Source: Pseudomonas poae
Lineage (GTDB): Bacteria; Pseudomonadota; Gammaproteobacteria; Pseudomonadales; Pseudomonadaceae
Length of the DNA: 64,000 bases
NCBI RefSeq assembly: GCF_001439785.1
Contig: NZ_JYLI01000022.1
Coordinates: 1 to 64,000, forward strand
Direction: 5' to 3'
Made by a program: the position numbers and the translations under genes. Below are positions 42,801 through 52,827 of this stretch, in pieces. Numbering within the stretch: the first letter of the stretch is position 1; each line of letters begins with the position of its first letter. Under the pieces are notes generated by a model. That model worked only from the letters and a program-made list of their open reading frames with translations. It was not told the DNA's origin and did not search any database.

Positions 42801-42873
42801 CCATCGCGGGCAAGCCCGACTCCCACCTTGGAATGCATTCCAAATGTGGGAGCTGGCTTGCCTGCGATAGCGC
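42801..42873. repeat. REP element (GGGAG-core type), inverted pair
   Basis: Arms atcgcgggcaagcccgactc and tgtgggagctggcttgcctg flank ggaatgcattcc; the whole folds as a hairpin between leuD and the methyltransferase gene. Confidence 0.78.
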
Positions 42874-42908
42874 CCGTACCAGCACCCCAAAACCCAAGGA
42901 AAGCCACC

Positions 42909-43673
42909 ATGACCAACACCGCCCACACCCAAGTCGTGCAAAAACAATTCGGCGAGCAAGCCTCAGCCTACCTGAGCAGTGCCGTGCACGCCCAAGGCAC
43001 CGAATTCGCGCTGCTCCAGGCCGAACTGGCCGGGCAGGGCGCTGCACGACTGCTGGATTTGGGCTGCGGTGCCGGTCATGTCAGCTTCCACGTGGCGCCG
43101 CTGGTCAAAGAAGTAGTGGCCTGCGACCTGTCCCAACAGATGCTCGATGTGGTGGCCGCCGCCGCGAAGGATCGTGGACTCACCAACATCCGCACCGTCC
43201 ACGGCGCCGCCGAACGCCTGCCGTTCGCCGATGGCGAGTTCGACTTCGTGTTCAGTCGCTATTCGGCGCACCACTGGAGCGACCTCGGCCTGGCCCTGCG
43301 CGAAGTGCGCCGCGTACTCAAGCCGGGCGGGGTGGCGGCGTTTGTCGATGTGGTGTCGCCAGGCAGCCCGTTGCTGGACACTTACCTGCAAACGGTCGAA
43401 GTGCTGCGCGACACCAGTCATGTGCGTGACTATTCGGCTGCCGAGTGGATGCGCCAGCTCAGCGAAGCAGGTTTGCACGTGCGCAGCAGCAGTCGCCAGC
43501 GCCTGCGTCTGGAATACACCTCGTGGGTCGAGCGCATGCGCACGCCGCCGGCCTTGCGCGCGGCAATTCTTGAGCTGCAACATGCGATGGGTCAGGAAGT
43601 GCGCGATTACTACGAGATTCAAGCCGACGGCACCTTCAGCGCCGACGTACTGGTGGTCTGGGCCGAACGCTGA
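42909..43673 (+). CDS. Class I SAM-dependent methyltransferase
   Basis: A 254-residue cytosolic methyltransferase. LLDLGCGAGHVSFHVAPLVK is the SAM-binding motif I, VACDLSQQMLDVVAAA motif post-I, HGAAERLPFADGEFDFVFSR the acidic/II region and LREVRRVLKPGGVAAFVDVV motif III. The ATG at 42909 is the first within the gene-like stretch; upstream sequence is REP. The pattern is like UbiE/Methyltransf_11 enzymes; the substrate is unknown. It sits between leuD and leuB in the conserved Pseudomonas order, probably in the leu operon. Confidence 0.9.
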   Translation: MTNTAHTQVVQKQFGEQASAYLSSAVHAQGTEFALLQAELAGQGAARLLDLGCGAGHVSFHVAPLVKEVVACDLSQQMLDVVAAAAKDRGLTNIRTVHGAAERLPFADGEFDFVFSRYSAHHWSDLGLALREVRRVLKPGGVAAFVDVVSPGSPLLDTYLQTVEVLRDTSHVRDYSAAEWMRQLSEAGLHVRSSSRQRLRLEYTSWVERMRTPPALRAAILELQHAMGQEVRDYYEIQADGTFSADVLVVWAER

Positions 43674-43725
43674 TCCATTTTCCCGACCTGCCTGCGGGCG
43701 GGTCGCTTGATGAAACGAGGAACCC

Positions 43726-44808
<1,083 letters not shown>

Positions 44809-44872
44809 TCTCTCGGGCCCGCTTGCAGTTGTTGCTGCCAGGCGGCCCACTTTTGAACAAGGTGTAGTTGCG

Positions 44873-45985
44873 ATGAAACGTGTAGGTCTGATCGGTTGGC
44901 GCGGTATGGTCGGTTCCGTGCTCATGCAGCGGATGCTGGAAGAGCAGGATTTCGATCTTATCGAGCCGGTGTTTTTCACCACTTCGAATGTGGGTGGCCA
45001 AGGCCCGTCCGTGGGCAAGGATATTGCCCCGCTCAAGGACGCCTACAGCATTGAAGAGCTGAAAACCCTCGACGTGATCCTGACCTGCCAGGGCGGCGAC
45101 TACACCAGCGAAGTCTTCCCCAAGCTGCGTGAAGCCGGCTGGCAGGGCTACTGGATCGACGCTGCCTCGAGCCTGCGTATGCAGGACGATGCCGTGATCA
45201 TCCTCGACCCGGTCAACCGCAAGGTCATCGACCAGCAGCTGGATGCCGGCACCAAAAACTACGTCGGCGGCAACTGCACCGTCAGTCTGATGCTGATGGG
45301 CCTGGGTGGCTTGTTCGAAGCCGGTCTGGTCGAGTGGATGAGCGCCATGACCTATCAGGCGGCGTCCGGCGCCGGCGCGCAGAACATGCGTGAGCTGATC
45401 AAGCAGATGGGCGCAACCCATGCTGCTGTCGCCGATCAACTGGCCGACCCGGCCAGCGCGATCCTCGATATCGACCGCCGTGTGGCCGACGCCATGCGCA
45501 GTGAAGCCTACCCGACCGAGAACTTCGGCGTGCCATTGGCCGGCAGCCTGATCCCGTGGATCGACAAGGAACTGCCGAACGGCCAGAGCCGCGAAGAGTG
45601 GAAGGCCCAGGCCGAGACCAACAAGATCCTCGGTCGTTTCAAGAGCCCGATCCCGGTGGATGGCATCTGCGTGCGCATCGGCGCCATGCGCTGCCACAGC
45701 CAGGCGCTGACCATCAAGCTGAACAAGGACGTGCCGATCGCCGATATCGAAGGGCTGATCAGCCAGCACAACCCATGGGTCAAGCTGGTGCCGAACAACC
45801 GCGATATCAGCATGCAGGAGTTGAGCCCGACCAAGGTCACCGGCACCCTGAATGTGCCGGTAGGCCGTCTGCGCAAGCTGAACATGGGCAGCCAGTTCCT
45901 TGGCGCGTTCACCGTGGGCGACCAGTTGCTGTGGGGCGCGGCGGAGCCGCTGCGTCGGATGTTGCGGATTTTGCTGGAGCGGTGA
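44873..45985 (+). CDS. asd: Aspartate-semialdehyde dehydrogenase
   Basis: A 370-residue NADPH-dependent enzyme making aspartate semialdehyde for Lys, Met and Thr. RVGLIGWRGMVGSVLMQRM is the nucleotide-binding loop; Cys135 in GGNCTVSLMLMGLGGL is the acyl-thioester nucleophile; GVPLAGSLIPWIDK and VRIGAMRCHSQALTIKLN hold the catalytic His. Complete. A terminator follows. The neighbouring gene at 46225 is its Cys-less paralogue. Confidence 0.98.
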   Translation: MKRVGLIGWRGMVGSVLMQRMLEEQDFDLIEPVFFTTSNVGGQGPSVGKDIAPLKDAYSIEELKTLDVILTCQGGDYTSEVFPKLREAGWQGYWIDAASSLRMQDDAVIILDPVNRKVIDQQLDAGTKNYVGGNCTVSLMLMGLGGLFEAGLVEWMSAMTYQAASGAGAQNMRELIKQMGATHAAVADQLADPASAILDIDRRVADAMRSEAYPTENFGVPLAGSLIPWIDKELPNGQSREEWKAQAETNKILGRFKSPIPVDGICVRIGAMRCHSQALTIKLNKDVPIADIEGLISQHNPWVKLVPNNRDISMQELSPTKVTGTLNVPVGRLRKLNMGSQFLGAFTVGDQLLWGAAEPLRRMLRILLER

Positions 45986-46001
45986 TTGCTGCCGGATGTT
46001 G

Positions 46002-46038
46002 AAAACCCCGTGCTCTGGTGACAGGCGCGGGGTTTTTT
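46002..46038 (+). terminator. asd terminator
   Basis: Stem AACCCCG / CGGGGTT with a 19-base loop region followed by TTTTT, 20 bases after the stop. Confidence 0.75.
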
Positions 46039-46050
46039 ATTGGGCTTTCG

Positions 46051-46134
46051 GGCGCTATCGCAGGCAAGCCAGCTCCCACAGTGGAATGTGTTCGCAGCTT
46101 CACAGGGGGGAGCTGGCTTGCCTGCGATAGCGCC
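46051..46134. repeat. REP element (GGGAG-core type), inverted pair
   Basis: Arms ggcgctatcgcaggcaagcc and gggagctggcttgcctgcga bracket a short middle; a near-perfect hairpin between asd and its paralogue. The arm sequence is shared with the element at 42801. Confidence 0.82.
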
Positions 46135-46224
46135 ATCAGCTTCACCACAAGGCCCAGCCCAATTGCCTCACCCCCAGCCACCCGGTAAAGTGCCGCTCCC
46201 CCCGCAATGCCCGAGGCAGCTTCC

Positions 46225-47235
46225 ATGACCCAGACCTTTGAAATCGCCGTGATCGGCGCCACCGGCACCGTCGGTGAGACCCTGGTGCAGATCCTCGAAG
46301 AGCTGGCATTCCCGGTCGGCACCTTGTATCTGCTGGCGGGCAGCAATTCCGCCGGTGCGTCGGTGCCGTTTCGTGGCAAGAACGTGCGGGTGCGGGAAGT
46401 CGATGAGTTCGATTTCAGCAAGGCGCAGTTGGCCTTCTTCGCGGCCGGGCCGGCGGTGACCCTGGGTTTCGCCCCGCGCGCCACTGCGGCCGGGTGTGCG
46501 GTGATCGATTTGTCCGGCGCGTTGCCGGCCGAACAAGCACCGCCCGTGGTGCCGGAAGCCAATGCCCATGTGCTGGAGGGCTTGAAAAAGCCGTTTCAGG
46601 TCAGCAGCCCCAGCCCATCGGCGACCAACCTCGCCGTGGTGCTGGCACCGTTGCGTGGTCTGGTGGATATCCAGCGCGTCAGCGTCACCGCCAACCTGGC
46701 GGTGTCTGCCCTGGGCCGCGAAGCCGTCAGCGAACTCGCGCGGCAAACTGCGGAATTGCTGAATGTGCGTCCACTGGAGCCGGCTTTCTTTGATCGGCAA
46801 ATGGCCTTCAACCTGTTGGCACAAGTCGGTAAGCCAGATGCGAAAGGTCATACAGACCTTGAGAAACGTCTGATACACGAGCTGCGCGCGGTACTGGACA
46901 CTCCGGCGCTGAAAGTGTCCGCCACCTGCGTTCAAGCCCCGGTGTTCTTTGGCGACAGCCTCACGGTGTCGTTGCAACTGGCGGAGCCGGTTGACCTGAT
47001 CGCCATCAACCGCGCACTCGAGGCCGCGCCGGGTATCGAGCTTGTGGAGGAGGGGGATTACCCCACCGCCGTGGGCGATGCAGTAGGCCAGGACGTGGTG
47101 TATGCAGGGCGGGTTCGTGCAGGCCTGGATGATCCTGCGGAACTAAACTTGTGGCTGACGTCAGATAACGTACGCAAGGGCGCAGCCCTGAATGCAGTGC
47201 AGTTGGCGCAGTTGTTGATAAAACGCCTTGTGTAA
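46225..47235 (+). CDS. Asd-like paralogue lacking the catalytic Cys (USG-1 type)
   Basis: A 336-residue protein of the semialdehyde dehydrogenase fold. It starts EIAVIGATGTVGETLVQILE (nucleotide-binding), and ends with the dimerisation domain SVTANLAVSALGREAVSELA. In true Asd the active-site segment is N-P-N-C-S-T; here it reads SPSPSATNLAVVLAPL, so the nucleophile Cys is replaced by Pro. The enzyme is therefore unlikely to act on aspartyl phosphate. Start ATG 46225 with GAGG 11 bases upstream is preferred to 46207. It matches the conserved gene between asd and fimV in pseudomonads (USG-1 homologue, unknown role). Confidence 0.85.
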   Translation: MTQTFEIAVIGATGTVGETLVQILEELAFPVGTLYLLAGSNSAGASVPFRGKNVRVREVDEFDFSKAQLAFFAAGPAVTLGFAPRATAAGCAVIDLSGALPAEQAPPVVPEANAHVLEGLKKPFQVSSPSPSATNLAVVLAPLRGLVDIQRVSVTANLAVSALGREAVSELARQTAELLNVRPLEPAFFDRQMAFNLLAQVGKPDAKGHTDLEKRLIHELRAVLDTPALKVSATCVQAPVFFGDSLTVSLQLAEPVDLIAINRALEAAPGIELVEEGDYPTAVGDAVGQDVVYAGRVRAGLDDPAELNLWLTSDNVRKGAALNAVQLAQLLIKRLV

Positions 47236-47396
47236 AAGATACTTGGCGGCAATTTGTAGATTGATTCTAACCAGGCGCTATGCTTGGTCGGAAGCGGCAC
47301 AGAAGCGCGTCGGTAACCTATCGGCTCGCCATGCCTAATGGCAGCGGTTACCAACCTTCTCGCAAGCCGGGGAGTGTTCAGACAAAGGATGAGGCT

Positions 47397-49982
47397 ATGG
47401 TTCAAGTTCGCAAACTGGTGTTAGCAATAGCGGCCGCCTCGGCGCTGTCTTCCGGTATGGCGCAAGCGCTGCAGCTGGGGGAGATGACCCTCAAGTCCAA
47501 GCTGAACCAGCCGCTGTCGGTGGACATCGAATTGCTCGATGTGGGTGGCCTCACCGCTGCCGAGATCACGCCAAGCCTGGCGTCCTCCCAGGCCTTCGTC
47601 GATGCGGGTGTGGATCGTCAGGCGTTTCTCAATGATCTGACGTTCACCCCGGTGATCAATCCCAATGGCCGCAGCGTGGTGCGGGTCACTTCCAGCAAGC
47701 CATTGCCCGATTCCTACGTACGTTTCCTGTTGCAGGTGCAGTGGCCCAATGGTCGCCTGATGCGTGACTACAGTGTGTTGCTCGACCCGGCCAAGTTCGA
47801 TCAGACAACGCCGGCCGCTGCGCCTGCACCGCGTCTGTCGGCGCCCGCTGGCAGCGCCTCGGCTGCCGCACGCTCGTCGGCCCAGCACACCACCACATCC
47901 CGCGACACCCTGTGGGAAATTGCACAGAAGAACCGCAACGGCGGCTCGGTGCAGCAGACCATGCTGGCCATTCAGGCGTTGAATCCTGACGCGTTCACCG
48001 ATGGCAACATCAACCGTTTGAAGACTGGCCAGGTCCTGCGCCTGCCCGATGCCACCCAAAGTACCGCGCTGCCGCAACCCAAGGCGATTGCCGAGGTGCG
48101 CGCGCAGAACGAAGCCTGGCGCCAGGGCCGCCGCAGTGCGACCAATCAGCCGGCCGGCCGGCAGCAACTGGACGCCACCCGACGCACCCAGGCGGGCAAT
48201 GCCGCCGCGACCACCGACGCCAAGGACACCTTGAGTCTGGTCTCCGCCGAAGCTGCCAGGAAGGGCGCCAAGGGCAACGCCGGCGACAGCCAGGCTCTGG
48301 GTGAAAAACTGGCGGTGACCCAAGAGCAACTGGACACCACCCGTCGCGACAACGAAGAGCTCAAGAGCCGCGCGGCAGACCTGCAAAGCCAGCTCGACAA
48401 ACTGCAAAAGCTGATCCAGCTGAAGAATGATCAACTGGCCAGGCTGCAGGCTGAAAAAGGCCAGCCGGCCACGGCAACGGCAGCGATGCCGGCCCAGTTG
48501 GCGACTGATCCTGCGGCTGCTGCTGCCGACCCGGCTGCAGTGGATTCAGCATCTGCGGATTCAGCGGCGCAAGCCCCTGCCACCCAACCCACTGCGACGC
48601 CAGCGGCACCCGCCTCTGCAACGCCTGCGCCAGAGGTGACCACGCCGGTTGCAACACCTGCCAGCACCGAAGGCAAGTTCAACGACCTGCTCACCAATCC
48701 CATCGTACTTGGCGTGATCGGCGGTGCGGCCGGCTTGCTGGTGCTGTTGCTGCTGCTGCTGTGGGCGCGCCATCGCAATGCCCGGCTTGAAGAAGAAAAG
48801 CACCTGCGCATGGCCCGCGCGCTGGCCGAGGAAGCGGAGTTCACGTCGAGCATCGACCGTGATCTGCCCTCGGACAGTTTCGAAGGCCTGGAAGTCGCAC
48901 CGCCAAGTGTCAAGCTGGCCCCCGCTCCGGCGCCCGTGGTTGAGCCGGTAGTCGTGCCAACGGTGGCTTCGGTGCTTTCGCCGTTGGCCGCCGCCGTCAA
49001 CCCGACTAACGCCAGCGGTGCCCTGGCGCAAGCCCAGTCCCACATCGATCGTGGTCACTTGAACCAGGCTGCCGATGTGCTGGAGCAGGCGATCAAACGC
49101 GATCCCAAGCGCAGCGACCTGCGCCTGAAGCTGATGGAGGTCTACGGCCTGCAGAACGACAAGGACGGGTTCGTGACGCAGGAGCGTCAACTGGTGGCCA
49201 CCGGTGAAAACCACGCCCAGGTCGAACAACTCAAGTCACGTTTCCCGGCCATGGCCGTGCTGGCGGCGGGCGTCAGTGCTGCGGTGGCAGCTGCGGCGCT
49301 CGATGCCCAATACGTCAAGGATCTGCTCGAGGAAAAGCCTGCGCCCGATGCGTCGGCCGACGATTTCGACCTCAGCCTGGATGAGTTGGAAGCCGCTTCG
49401 CCCGCGGTCGTTGCCGCCGATCAGCCGACGTTCGAATCGCTGCTCAAGCAACAGACCAGCGATAAGGCCGCGCCCAATGAAGCCTCGGACTTCGATCTGC
49501 ACCTGGATCCGCCGTCCTCGCAGGCCGATGACGACTTCCTCTCTGGTCTTGAAGACCAGGTGAACGATGTGTCGGCCGTTGAGCCGCCGGCCCTCAAGCC
49601 CACTGCCGTGGATGACTTTGACCTGCCGGAAGACTTCGACCTGTCCCTGGCCGATGAGCCTGAAGCCCCGACGCCGGCCAAGCCTGATGCATTTGCCTCG
49701 GAGCTGGACGATGTCAACGCCGAGCTCGATCGCCTGTCCCAGAGTCTGGAGCATCCGCCGATCGAGCCTACCTTTACCGCCGAAGACGCGGCGCTGGGCG
49801 ATGACGAACCGGAGTTCGACTTCCTTTCGGGCACCGATGAGGTCTCCACCAAACTCGATCTGGCCCAGGCCTACATCGACATGGGCGATGCCGATGGCGC
49901 ACGTGACATTCTGTCCGAAGTGCTGACCGAGGGCAGCGAAGAACAGCGCAGTGAGGCCAAGGAAATGCTCGGCAGAATTTAA
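47397..49982 (+). CDS. fimV: Motility/assembly protein FimV
   Basis: An 861-residue inner-membrane protein with a signal peptide (VRKLVLAIAAASALSSGMAQ). The periplasmic part has LQLGEMTLKSKLNQPLSVDI and a LysM domain (TTSRDTLWEIAQKNRNGGSV) that binds peptidoglycan; a Q/K-rich coiled coil follows (LKSRAADLQSQLDKLQKL). The membrane helix is at about residues 436-457 (LGVIGGAAGLLVLLLLLLWA). The cytoplasmic part is acidic with DDFDLSLDELEA repeats and ends in the FimV C-terminal domain (STKLDLAQAYIDMGDADGAR). It acts in type IV pilus assembly, polarity and cAMP signalling. Start ATG 47397 follows GGATGAGG. Confidence 0.95.
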   Translation: MVQVRKLVLAIAAASALSSGMAQALQLGEMTLKSKLNQPLSVDIELLDVGGLTAAEITPSLASSQAFVDAGVDRQAFLNDLTFTPVINPNGRSVVRVTSSKPLPDSYVRFLLQVQWPNGRLMRDYSVLLDPAKFDQTTPAAAPAPRLSAPAGSASAAARSSAQHTTTSRDTLWEIAQKNRNGGSVQQTMLAIQALNPDAFTDGNINRLKTGQVLRLPDATQSTALPQPKAIAEVRAQNEAWRQGRRSATNQPAGRQQLDATRRTQAGNAAATTDAKDTLSLVSAEAARKGAKGNAGDSQALGEKLAVTQEQLDTTRRDNEELKSRAADLQSQLDKLQKLIQLKNDQLARLQAEKGQPATATAAMPAQLATDPAAAAADPAAVDSASADSAAQAPATQPTATPAAPASATPAPEVTTPVATPASTEGKFNDLLTNPIVLGVIGGAAGLLVLLLLLLWARHRNARLEEEKHLRMARALAEEAEFTSSIDRDLPSDSFEGLEVAPPSVKLAPAPAPVVEPVVVPTVASVLSPLAAAVNPTNASGALAQAQSHIDRGHLNQAADVLEQAIKRDPKRSDLRLKLMEVYGLQNDKDGFVTQERQLVATGENHAQVEQLKSRFPAMAVLAAGVSAAVAAAALDAQYVKDLLEEKPAPDASADDFDLSLDELEAASPAVVAADQPTFESLLKQQTSDKAAPNEASDFDLHLDPPSSQADDDFLSGLEDQVNDVSAVEPPALKPTAVDDFDLPEDFDLSLADEPEAPTPAKPDAFASELDDVNAELDRLSQSLEHPPIEPTFTAEDAALGDDEPEFDFLSGTDEVSTKLDLAQAYIDMGDADGARDILSEVLTEGSEEQRSEAKEMLGRI

Positions 49983-49998
49983 CGCTCGATACGGCGCC

Positions 49999-50030
49999 CA
50001 TGTGGGAGGGGGCAAGCTCCTCCCCTGTCT
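49999..50030. repeat. REP half-element (GGGAG-core type)
   Basis: tgtgggagggggcaagctcc followed by tcccctgt; a short hairpin right after fimV that may stop transcription. Confidence 0.65.
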
Positions 50031-50121
50031 GGATTGGCGTCAACCCCGAACAAAAGCGCGCCTGCTTTGTTCGTCGCCTTTATAATGCCCGCCTTTGCGC
50101 AACTCATCAGGCTCTCAGTTC

Positions 50122-50976
50122 TTGGCAAACATAGATAACGCGGCCGCCGAAATGGCGGCCGCAGGCTTTTACCGCATCGCCCTTGGCGTCGAATACAAGG
50201 GCTCGCGCTACCGGGGTTGGCAGCGTCAGGCGTCGGGTGTGCTGACGGTGCAGGAAACCCTGGAAAATGCACTGTCCAAGGTCGCCGACTCGCCGGTGTC
50301 GCTGATGTGCGCCGGGCGTACCGACGCCGGTGTGCACGCCTGTGGTCAGGTGGTGCACTTCGATACCCAGGCCGAGCGCACCATGAAAGCTTGGGTGATG
50401 GGCGCCAATATCAATCTGCCCCACGACGTCAGCGTGACCTGGGCCAAGGTCATGCCTGCGCATTTTCATGCACGTTTCAAGGCCATTGCCCGGCGTTATC
50501 GCTACGTGATCTACAACGACCAGATCCGTCCGGCGCACCTCAACCAGGAAATCACCTGGAACCATCGTCCACTGGATGTCGAGCGCATGGCCGAAGCGGC
50601 GCAGCATCTGGTGGGCGTGCATGATTTCAGCGCATTCCGTGCCGGGCAGTGCCAGGCCAAGTCGCCGATCAAGGAAGTCCACCACCTGCGCGTCACGCGG
50701 CACGGCAAGATGATCGTGCTGGATATTCGTGCCGGGGCGTTCCTGCACCATATGGTGCGCAACATTGCCGGCGTTCTGATGACCATCGGCACCGGCGAGC
50801 GCCCGGTGGAGTGGGCCAGGGAGGTGCTGGAAAGCCGGGTCCGCCGCACGGGTGGTGTGACGGCCCATCCCTTTGGCCTGTATCTGGTGGGGGTGGAGTA
50901 CCGCGACGAGTTCGAGCTGCCGGAGCGCTTCCTCGGGCCACACTTCCTCACAGGTTTCAGCGAACTTGGCGGCTGA
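50122..50976 (+). CDS. truA: tRNA pseudouridine(38-40) synthase
   Basis: A protein of about 284 residues (274 if ATG 50152 is used; the exact start is uncertain between TTG 50122 and ATG 50152). YRIALGVEYKGSRYRGWQRQ starts the core; SLMCAGRTDAGVHACGQVVH contains the catalytic Asp; MVRNIAGVLMTIGTGER and RTGGVTAHPFGLYLVGVEYR are the C-terminal signatures. It isomerises U38-U40 in many tRNAs. It lies between fimV and trpF as in other pseudomonads. Confidence 0.96.
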   Translation: MANIDNAAAEMAAAGFYRIALGVEYKGSRYRGWQRQASGVLTVQETLENALSKVADSPVSLMCAGRTDAGVHACGQVVHFDTQAERTMKAWVMGANINLPHDVSVTWAKVMPAHFHARFKAIARRYRYVIYNDQIRPAHLNQEITWNHRPLDVERMAEAAQHLVGVHDFSAFRAGQCQAKSPIKEVHHLRVTRHGKMIVLDIRAGAFLHHMVRNIAGVLMTIGTGERPVEWAREVLESRVRRTGGVTAHPFGLYLVGVEYRDEFELPERFLGPHFLTGFSELGG

Positions 50977-51040
50977 CGCCCGGAAAAGCTTTTGTTACCA
51001 TCCGGGACTTTCTCGGTGCAATCCCTGAGGTTTCCAAGAC

Positions 51041-51661
51041 ATGTCAGCCGTTCGCAGCAAGATTTGCGGGATTACCCGCACGGAAGACGCGCTGGCGGCA
51101 GTCGAGGCGGGGGCGGATGCCATCGGTTTGGTGTTCTATGCCAAAAGCCCACGGGCGGTGAACGTGGTGCAGGCGCGGGCGATCATTGCCGCGTTGCCAC
51201 CGTTCGTCACCACGGTGGGGCTGTTCGTGAATGCCAGCCGCTGCGAGCTCAACGAAACGCTCGATGCCGTACCGCTGGATATGCTGCAGTTTCACGGCGA
51301 CGAAAGCCCCGACGAATGTGAAAGCTATCAACGCCCGTATATCAAGGCGTTGCGGGTCAAGGCCGGTGATGATATTGCCGCCGCCTGCGCCACGTATGCC
51401 GGGGCGCGCGGAATCCTGCTGGACACCTATGTCGAAGGCGTCCCCGGCGGTACGGGCGAAGCGTTCGACTGGTCGCTGATTCCCGAAGGGTTGAGCAAGC
51501 CGATCATTCTTGCCGGCGGCCTGAACTGCGCCAATGTCGCGGCGGCCATCGAGCAGGTTCGGCCGTATGCCGTTGATGTCAGCGGTGGCGTAGAGCAGAG
51601 CAAGGGCATCAAGGATCACCACAAGATTCGCGCATTCATGCAGGCAGTGCGCGCGATGTGA
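51041..51661 (+). CDS. trpF: Phosphoribosylanthranilate isomerase
   Basis: A 206-residue TIM-barrel enzyme of tryptophan synthesis. KICGITRTEDALAAVEAGAD and GLVFYAKSPRAVNVVQARAI start it; DMLQFHGDESPDECESYQRP, GGTGEAFDWSLIP, LAGGLNCANVAAAIEQVRPY and VDVSGGVEQSKGIKDHHKIR are conserved; catalytic Cys is in KICG and Asp in the second half. It converts PRA to CdRP. The rest of trp genes are elsewhere, as usual. Confidence 0.97.
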   Translation: MSAVRSKICGITRTEDALAAVEAGADAIGLVFYAKSPRAVNVVQARAIIAALPPFVTTVGLFVNASRCELNETLDAVPLDMLQFHGDESPDECESYQRPYIKALRVKAGDDIAAACATYAGARGILLDTYVEGVPGGTGEAFDWSLIPEGLSKPIILAGGLNCANVAAAIEQVRPYAVDVSGGVEQSKGIKDHHKIRAFMQAVRAM

Positions 51662-51906
51662 CGGCTGGCAGTCTGCCGCCGTCAGTAACTACCACTGTGT
51701 AACGCAGCATCGGCGCCGCCTGCGGGCGGGCCGGGAACGAAGTGGCAACCCTGCACAGGCAGGTTGTCTGGAAGGCTGAGGATGCGGTTGGGAAATGGCT
51801 GGTCGAACGTCTGACCCCGTCCCGCCCGCGTCATCGCCACATATGAATTTAGCTCAAGGGCATACGCGGGGCTGTGTTCAAGCCACCGGTACTGGAGAAA
51901 GAAAGC

Positions 51907-52827
51907 ATGAGCAACTGGTTAGTAGACAAACTGATCCCTTCGATCATGCGTTCCGAGGTGAAGAAAAGCTCGGTTCCTGAAGGTCTGTGGCACAAGTGCC
52001 CCTCCTGCGACGCGGTGCTGTACCGCCCGGAGCTGGAAAAGACTCTGGACGTTTGCCCCAAGTGCAATCACCACATGCGGATCGGCGCGCGCGCGCGCAT
52101 CGACATCTTCCTCGACGCCGACGGGCGTAACGAACTGGGCGCTGATCTGGAGCCGGTCGACCGTCTCAAGTTCCGCGACGGCAAGAAATACAAGGACCGC
52201 CTCACCGCTGCGCAGAAGCAGACCGGCGAAAAAGATGCGTTGATTTCCGTCAGTGGCAAGCTGCTGGGCATGCCCGTTGTAGTCTCGGCCTTTGAATTTT
52301 CCTTCATGGGCGGCTCCATGGGCGCCATCGTCGGTGAGCGTTTTGTGCGCGCCGCCAATTACGCCCTCGAAAACCGTTGCCCGATGATCTGCTTCGCCGC
52401 TTCCGGTGGCGCGCGCATGCAGGAAGCCCTGATTTCCCTGATGCAAATGGCCAAGACCTCTGCGGTGCTGGCGCGTCTGCGTGAAGAAGGCATTCCGTTT
52501 ATCTCCGTGCTGACCGACCCGGTCTACGGTGGTGTTTCCGCCAGCCTGGCCATGCTGGGCGACGTGATCGTCGGTGAGCCCAAGGCTCTGATCGGTTTTG
52601 CCGGCCCGCGCGTGATCGAGCAGACCGTGCGCGAAAAGCTGCCGGAAGGCTTCCAGCGCAGCGAGTTCCTGCTGGAGCACGGCGCAATCGACCTGATCAT
52701 CCCGCGCGGCGAGCTGCGTCCGCGCCTTGGCAACCTGCTGGCGCAAATGATGGGGCTGCCGACACCGGTGTACGTCGCGCCTAAAATCGAGCCTATCGTC
52801 GTGCCGCCGGTGCCTGCAAACCTATGA
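51907..52827 (+). CDS. accD: Acetyl-CoA carboxylase carboxyltransferase subunit beta
   Basis: A 306-residue subunit forming malonyl-CoA with AccA. Its zinc ribbon has Cys31, Cys34, Cys50 and Cys53 (CPSCDAVLYRPELEK, VCPKC). The crotonase-like domain includes FMGGSMGAIVGERFVRAANY, FAASGGARMQEALISLMQMA, and GGVSASLAMLGDVIVGEP. Start ATG 51907 follows GAGAAAGAAAGC. Its TGA overlaps folC (ATGA), so the two are translationally coupled. This accD-folC linkage is conserved. Confidence 0.98.
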   Translation: MSNWLVDKLIPSIMRSEVKKSSVPEGLWHKCPSCDAVLYRPELEKTLDVCPKCNHHMRIGARARIDIFLDADGRNELGADLEPVDRLKFRDGKKYKDRLTAAQKQTGEKDALISVSGKLLGMPVVVSAFEFSFMGGSMGAIVGERFVRAANYALENRCPMICFAASGGARMQEALISLMQMAKTSAVLARLREEGIPFISVLTDPVYGGVSASLAMLGDVIVGEPKALIGFAGPRVIEQTVREKLPEGFQRSEFLLEHGAIDLIIPRGELRPRLGNLLAQMMGLPTPVYVAPKIEPIVVPPVPANL

